Shown in pieces: positions 6,220 through 9,092 of a stretch of DNA of 9,092 nt (position 1 is the stretch's first letter; every line of letters starts with the position of its first letter). The translations under genes and the position numbers were made by a program. The notes beneath the pieces are model-generated. The model made no database searches. It saw only the letters and a program-made list of their open reading frames with translations, and was not told where the DNA came from. Source of the stretch: Coriobacteriia bacterium (GTDB lineage Bacteria; Actinomycetota; Coriobacteriia; Anaerosomatales; JAHIQC01); the NCBI GenBank assembly GCA_030653635.1, contig JAURYZ010000271.1, positions 1-9,092 on the forward strand, in the 5' to 3' direction.

Positions 6220-7376
6220 TCAGCTCTGCCGATTGCCTGATAGTTCTTGGTCGGATCGAGGGTGAGGTGCCTCAGCACCTCACCCTCTTCCGTCAGGATG
6301 CGAACATCGAGATCCGCGATGAGCATGATCACCACTTTGTGCTTGTGCGCTCTGCCCACGCCGATGTGGTGCAGCTTGCCACGACACCTCAAGGTCACCA
6401 CGCCGCTGGAATCGATCCTGTCCCGGCGCACACGCGTTCCTTTGTCGACTTCGAGCCTCAGTCCGCTTGGCCGGGCCTTGTCTCGGGCCTCGAACGCGTT
6501 TCGCGGAGTCATGCGTCCACGAGCCCGATGAGGGCGCACGTCGTTGTAGTACGTGAAGAACGTGTCGATCTGGGCCTGTAGCGCCTCGAGGTCTTTCGCT
6601 GTCTCCTGTTTGACCAGGTAGCCCTTGAGCGTCTGATGGAAGCGCTCGACCTTGCCGCAGGTTTGAGGGTGGTAGGGCCGTGAGTGGTAGTAGACGATTC
6701 CCCGGGCGAGCATCTCGGATTCCACGATGTTGATGCCACGCCGGTGCCAGGCGGTATACACACATCCGTTGTCCGTGAGCACTGATGCCGGCGATCCCCA
6801 CAGCTCAGAGGCATCACAGAAGACACGGAGCACGTCGGGCGCGCGCACGACGTGAAACGCTTTGCTCGCAGTGATGAGGCGGGAGTGGTCGTCGAGGAAG
6901 TTCAAGATGTCGATCTGCTCGCCGTTTGCGAGCTTCCAGTGGGTCACGTCGGATGGCCAGCGTTCGTTGGGAAGTGATGCCTCGAAACGCACCCACGAAC
7001 TCCTGGGGCGTTTGTGCGGCTGAGGGGTGATAAGACCGCGGCGTTTCAGTATCCGCCAGATGGTCGAGACGGACGGGACGTCTCGCACGCCTTCTTGCGT
7101 CAGGTGGAAGTGGATGGTCGCCGCACCGGCGTCAAAGCCGGCTGTGGACAGCTCGCGCCTGACACGCACCACTACATCTTCCACATCGACAGAGGCGCGA
7201 TGGGGGATGTGGCTGGGGGCACGTGAACGCGGTGCGAGCGCCTCGTAGCCACCTTCCCGGAAGCGCGAGACGACCTTTCCGACCCAGCTCTTCGACACCC
7301 CGTGAGCCCGTGCCACCTCTCGGTAGATGCGCCCTTCCACCAATACGGCTTCAACGACATTGCGCGCCAGATCCAT
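6201..7376 (-). CDS. IS481-like DDE transposase
   Basis: The product has 391 residues from ATG 7376-7374, preceded by GGAAGGGG six bases upstream. An N-terminal helix-turn-helix (about 5-45, with VARAHGVSKSWVGKVVSRF) binds the element ends. A retroviral-integrase-type core follows, with candidate catalytic residues D143 (PSDVTHW), D202 (LTDNG) and E244 (GKVERFHQTLK), plus the DRP/VRPHRA.G..TP segment near 279-292 typical of this family. The C-terminal part (about 305-390) is basic and strand-rich. All three acidic residues are present and no frame break is seen, so the enzyme should be functional. The last codons and the stop lie in the left terminal repeat. The length is somewhat above the family's shorter members but normal for single-gene elements of this kind. 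Confidence 0.9.
   Translation of the reverse strand: MDLARNVVEAVLVEGRIYREVARAHGVSKSWVGKVVSRFREGGYEALAPRSRAPSHIPHRASVDVEDVVVRVRRELSTAGFDAGAATIHFHLTQEGVRDVPSVSTIWRILKRRGLITPQPHKRPRSSWVRFEASLPNERWPSDVTHWKLANGEQIDILNFLDDHSRLITASKAFHVVRAPDVLRVFCDASELWGSPASVLTDNGCVYTAWHRRGINIVESEMLARGIVYYHSRPYHPQTCGKVERFHQTLKGYLVKQETAKDLEALQAQIDTFFTYYNDVRPHRARGRMTPRNAFEARDKARPSGLRLEVDKGTRVRRDRIDSSGVVTLRCRGKLHHIGVGRAHKHKVVIMLIADLDVRILTEEGEVLRHLTLDPTKNYQAIGRADVSTMS
6258..6287 (+). terminator. Perfect 13-bp hairpin inside the transposase gene
   Basis: GAGGGTGAGGTGC-CTCA-GCACCTCACCCTC has 13 perfect base pairs around a 4-base loop. It lies near the 3' end of the transposase gene and about 90 bases after the tRNA on the + strand. 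No U-tract follows (TTCCGTC), so intrinsic termination is uncertain. It could stop tRNA read-through into the element or act on the end of the transposase mRNA. Confidence 0.4.
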
Positions 7377-7394
7377 CGCAGACCCCTTCCTTCA

Positions 7395-7445
7395 GGTGTC
7401 CACGATGTTCCGACACATCTGTCCACTATGTGGTGAACTCACACA
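7395..7445 (-). repeat. Right terminal inverted repeat
   Basis: In reverse complement, unit 7395-7417 matches the inner left unit almost perfectly (TGTGTCGGAACATCGTGGACA). Unit 7418-7440 matches the outer left unit mainly in its inner half (AGTGGACAGA, ACAT). The terminal CACA at 7442-7445 mirrors the TGTG of the left end. Confidence 0.75.
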
Positions 7446-7460
7446 CCTCCCTCTCCGCCA
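7446..7460 (+). repeat. 15-bp direct repeat, right copy (tRNA 3'-end remnant)
   Basis: This is an exact copy of the tRNA-Ser 3' end including CCA, placed directly after the insertion sequence. It is not part of a tRNA here. Confidence 0.85.
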
Positions 7461-7473
7461 TGAAGGATGTGGC

Positions 7474-7508
7474 GAAGGCCCGTTTCCCGAGAGGGGAGGC
7501 GGGCCTTC
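7474..7508 (+). terminator. Hairpin, probable original terminator of tRNA-Ser
   Basis: GAAGGCCCG (7474-7482) pairs perfectly with CGGGCCTTC (7500-7508) over 9 bp. The 17-base loop contains a second small stem (CCC/GGG). There is no strong T-tract after it. If the insertion sequence and one 15-bp copy are removed, this hairpin lies 13 bases after the tRNA CCA, the normal place for a tRNA terminator. Confidence 0.55.
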
Positions 7509-7515
7509 TGCCTGC

Positions 7516-7524
7516 TGCTATCCT
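7516..7524 (+). promoter_or_regulatory. Possible extended -10 promoter element before hsdM remnant
   Basis: TGC-TATCCT resembles an extended -10 box, but no clear -35 is seen 17 bp upstream. It lies 61 bases before the GTG at 7586. The remainder of 7509-7585 shows only the GAGAGG ribosome site at 7574-7579. Confidence 0.2.
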
Positions 7525-7585
7525 GTAGACAGCGCGCGAGGGCCTTGGCCAGCCGCCAAACCCGGTCGTCTCAGAGAGGTGCTCC

Positions 7586-9031
7586 GTGACCGCTGGCATC
7601 AACATCTCCGACAAGGTCGCCTTCATCTGGTCGATCGCCGACCTGCTACGCGGTCCCTACAAGCCGCACCAGTACGGTCGTGTGATCATCCCCATGACCG
7701 TGCTGCGGCGCCTAGATTGCGTGCTGGAGTCGACTAAGCCGGCCGTCCTCAAAGAGGCGGCTAAACTCAAGGCCAACAGCCCGATCAAGACCGTCGGGCC
7801 GCTCCTTTGCCGAGCCAGCGGCCAGAGCTTCTACAACACCAGCGCGTTCGACTTCGCCAAGCTCAAGGCCGATCCCAACGGCGTCGCCGCCAACCTCACG
7901 GACTTCATCGACGGGTTCTCGCCCAAGGCGCACCACGTGCTCGAGAACTTCAAGTTCGAGGCTGAGATCGCGAACCTCGACGCTCGCGACCGGCTCTACA
8001 GCGTGGTGTCGCGCTTCGCGGAGATCGATCTGCATCCGGACATGGTCTCCAACATCGAGATGGGCTACATCTTCGAAGAGTTCATCCGCAAGTTCAACGA
8101 GTCATCCAACGAGACGGCCGGCGACCACTTCACGCCTCGCGAGGTCATCCGGCTCATGGTGAACCTCATTCTGCAGCCAGACGTGAAGCGCCTCGGCCAG
8201 CCGGGAATCGTGACCACGTTGTTCGATCCCACGTGTGGCACCGGCGGGATGCTCTCCGAAGGTCGTGACTGGATTCTCAGCCACAACAACAAGGCTGACG
8301 TGCCCACTTCGACTACATGCTGGCGAACCCGCCGTTCGGGGTGGACTGGAAGGACCAGCGCAAGTTCGTCGAAGACGAGGCCGAGCGCCTCGGTATGCGC
8401 GGGCGCTTCGGTGCCGGCACGCCGCGCGTCTCTGACGGCTCGTTCCTCTTCCTGCAGCACATGCTCTCGAAGATGAAGCCCATCAGCGAAGGCGGCTCGC
8501 GGCTCGCGATCGTCTTCAATGGCTCGCCGTTGTTCACGGGCGACGCCGGCTCCGGCGAAAGCGAGATTCGCCGCTGGATCATCGAGAACGACTGGCTTGA
8601 GGCCATCGTGGCCATGCCGGACCAGATGTTCTACAACACTGGGATCAACACCTACATCTGGGTGCTGACCAACCGCAAAGCCGAGGAGCGCCGGGGCAAG
8701 GTCCAGCTCATCGACGCGACCGGCATTCCTCGATGCGCTCGCCGCTGCCGCGAGGAGAGCACACGTCGCGCTTGACGCGCCTCTGCGCAAGGCGTTCCTG
8801 AGCGCGCTCTCGGAGCGCGACGACACCGCTGCAATCTGCGCCGACGCCAAAGGCAACCCAGAGCCGGACGCATGGGTCGACGAGGCGAAGACCAAGGTGG
8901 GCTACGAGATCAACTTCAACCGCTACTTCTACGTCTATACGCCGCCCCGGCCGCTGGGCGAGATTGAAGCGGACCTTGAAGCGTCGGAGAAGCGGATCCT
9001 TGAGCTTCTGGGACGTGTTCGGAAGAAGTAG
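7586..9031 (+). pseudogene. hsdM: Type I restriction-modification methylase subunit M, decayed
   Basis: GTG 7586 has GAGAGG six bases upstream. The first frame reads an HsdM N-terminal domain (YGRVIIPMTVLRRLDCVLE near 30-48) and the start of the N6-adenine methylase domain (GDHFTPREVIRLMVNLI; motif I DPTCGTGGML near 215-224). At about 8300-8308 the frame shifts: the text jumps from HNNKADV to [12 protein letters not shown] (motif IV), so the usual stretch between the two motifs is missing. A second break at about 8725 jumps from KVQLIDATG to [13 protein letters not shown] and returns to the first frame. A third, in-frame junction near 8861-8872 joins GNPEP directly to DAWVDEAKTKVGYEINFNRYFYVYTPP, the normal C-terminal end. 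About 480 codons remain, where I would expect roughly 650-700. The M subunit needs motifs I and IV in one chain, so no active methylase is expected. hsdS and hsdR, if present, lie beyond the window. Confidence 0.9.
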
Positions 9032-9040
9032 GGGCGCAAT

Positions 9041-9092
9041 CTGTCCATGCTCGCAAGGACACAAGTCCTATATCTGTCCTTGCGCGTAAGGA
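9041..9092. repeat. Two imperfect 19-bp dyad repeats, 33-bp period
   Basis: 9041-9059 and 9074-9092 match at 16 of 19 positions (CTGTCC.TGC.CG.AAGGA). Each is itself a dyad (TGTCC...GGACA), and a perfect 10-bp inverted repeat CGCAAGGACA/TGTCCTTGCG joins 9052-9061 with 9075-9084. The array is cut by the window end, so its real length is unknown. It could be an operator pair, a hairpin repeat or the start of an array. Confidence 0.5.

Larger units (their letters stand above)
6168..7445 (-). mobile_element. IS481-family-like insertion sequence
   Basis: The element is about 1278 bp with one transposase gene on the minus strand. Its ends are imperfect inverted repeats starting TGTG on the left (from 6169) and ending CACA on the right (7442-7445). 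A 15-bp target duplication flanks it. IS481 elements are known to be about 0.95-1.3 kb, to end in TGT and to duplicate 4-15 bp, all of which fit. The left border is uncertain by one base, since the G at 6168 lies between the repeat and TGTG. The transposase frame is intact, so the copy may still be active or recently arrived. Confidence 0.85.

Noticed and set aside
6153..7460. Integrated island bounded by attL/attR in tRNA-Ser
   Set aside because: No integrase lies between the repeats and the insertion-sequence ends meet the repeats directly, so a transposon target duplication is simpler. It is not fully excluded.
8065..8895. Long open frame antisense to the hsdM remnant
   Set aside because: The + strand there carries clear methylase motifs. 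The reverse frame is a composition effect.
9041..9092. CRISPR array start
   Set aside because: Only two imperfect 19-bp units with a 14-base gap. Repeats are too divergent and the gap too short for spacers.

Overview
The window is GC-rich and gene-dense, with Shine-Dalgarno starts, GTG starts and overlapping gene pairs. Multiheme cytochromes c next to a secreted repeat-domain protein suggest an anaerobic or metal-respiring bacterium. A Gram-positive actinobacterial lineage such as a deep-branching Coriobacteriia relative would fit the composition and gene set, but this placement is an inference and the sequence alone does not prove it.

Region 1 (1-2276, + strand) is a compact cytochrome operon. 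It holds the 3' end of one multiheme protein (6 CXXCH visible), a 9-heme paralogue starting on the previous stop codon, and an 11- to 12-heme protein with a NapC/NirT-like N-terminal end and a membrane anchor. Together they look like an electron conduit from the quinone pool across or into the cell envelope. Region 2 (2289-4849, - strand) converges on it with only 12 bp between stop codons. It encodes a 773-residue secreted protein with a CBM9/DOMON-like front domain and three related beta-sandwich repeats. Its 5' leader has two hairpins, a possible loop pseudoknot and a 16-bp palindrome.

Region 3 (4850-5957, - strand) is a two-gene operon of half-size permeases of the ArsP/DUF318 type. The promoter has a CsoR/CstR-type operator (ATACCCC-GA-GGGGTAT) sitting in the -35/-10 spacer. 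Region 4 starts with a tRNA-Ser(CGA) gene that has its own promoter. A complete IS481-like element of about 1278 bp is inserted exactly after its CCA end, flanked by a 15-bp direct duplication of the tRNA 3' end. The likely original terminator of the tRNA now lies downstream of the element. Region 5 (7586-9031, + strand) is a decayed type I restriction-modification methylase gene (hsdM) with at least three internal deletions. The window ends in a pair of imperfect dyad repeats spaced 33 bp apart.

The points most worth following up are the promoter-embedded CsoR-type operator in front of the split permease, the insertion that preserves the tRNA, the perfect 13-bp hairpin inside the transposase gene, the unassigned structured leader, and the tandem-duplicated cytochromes with one CX3CH haem site.
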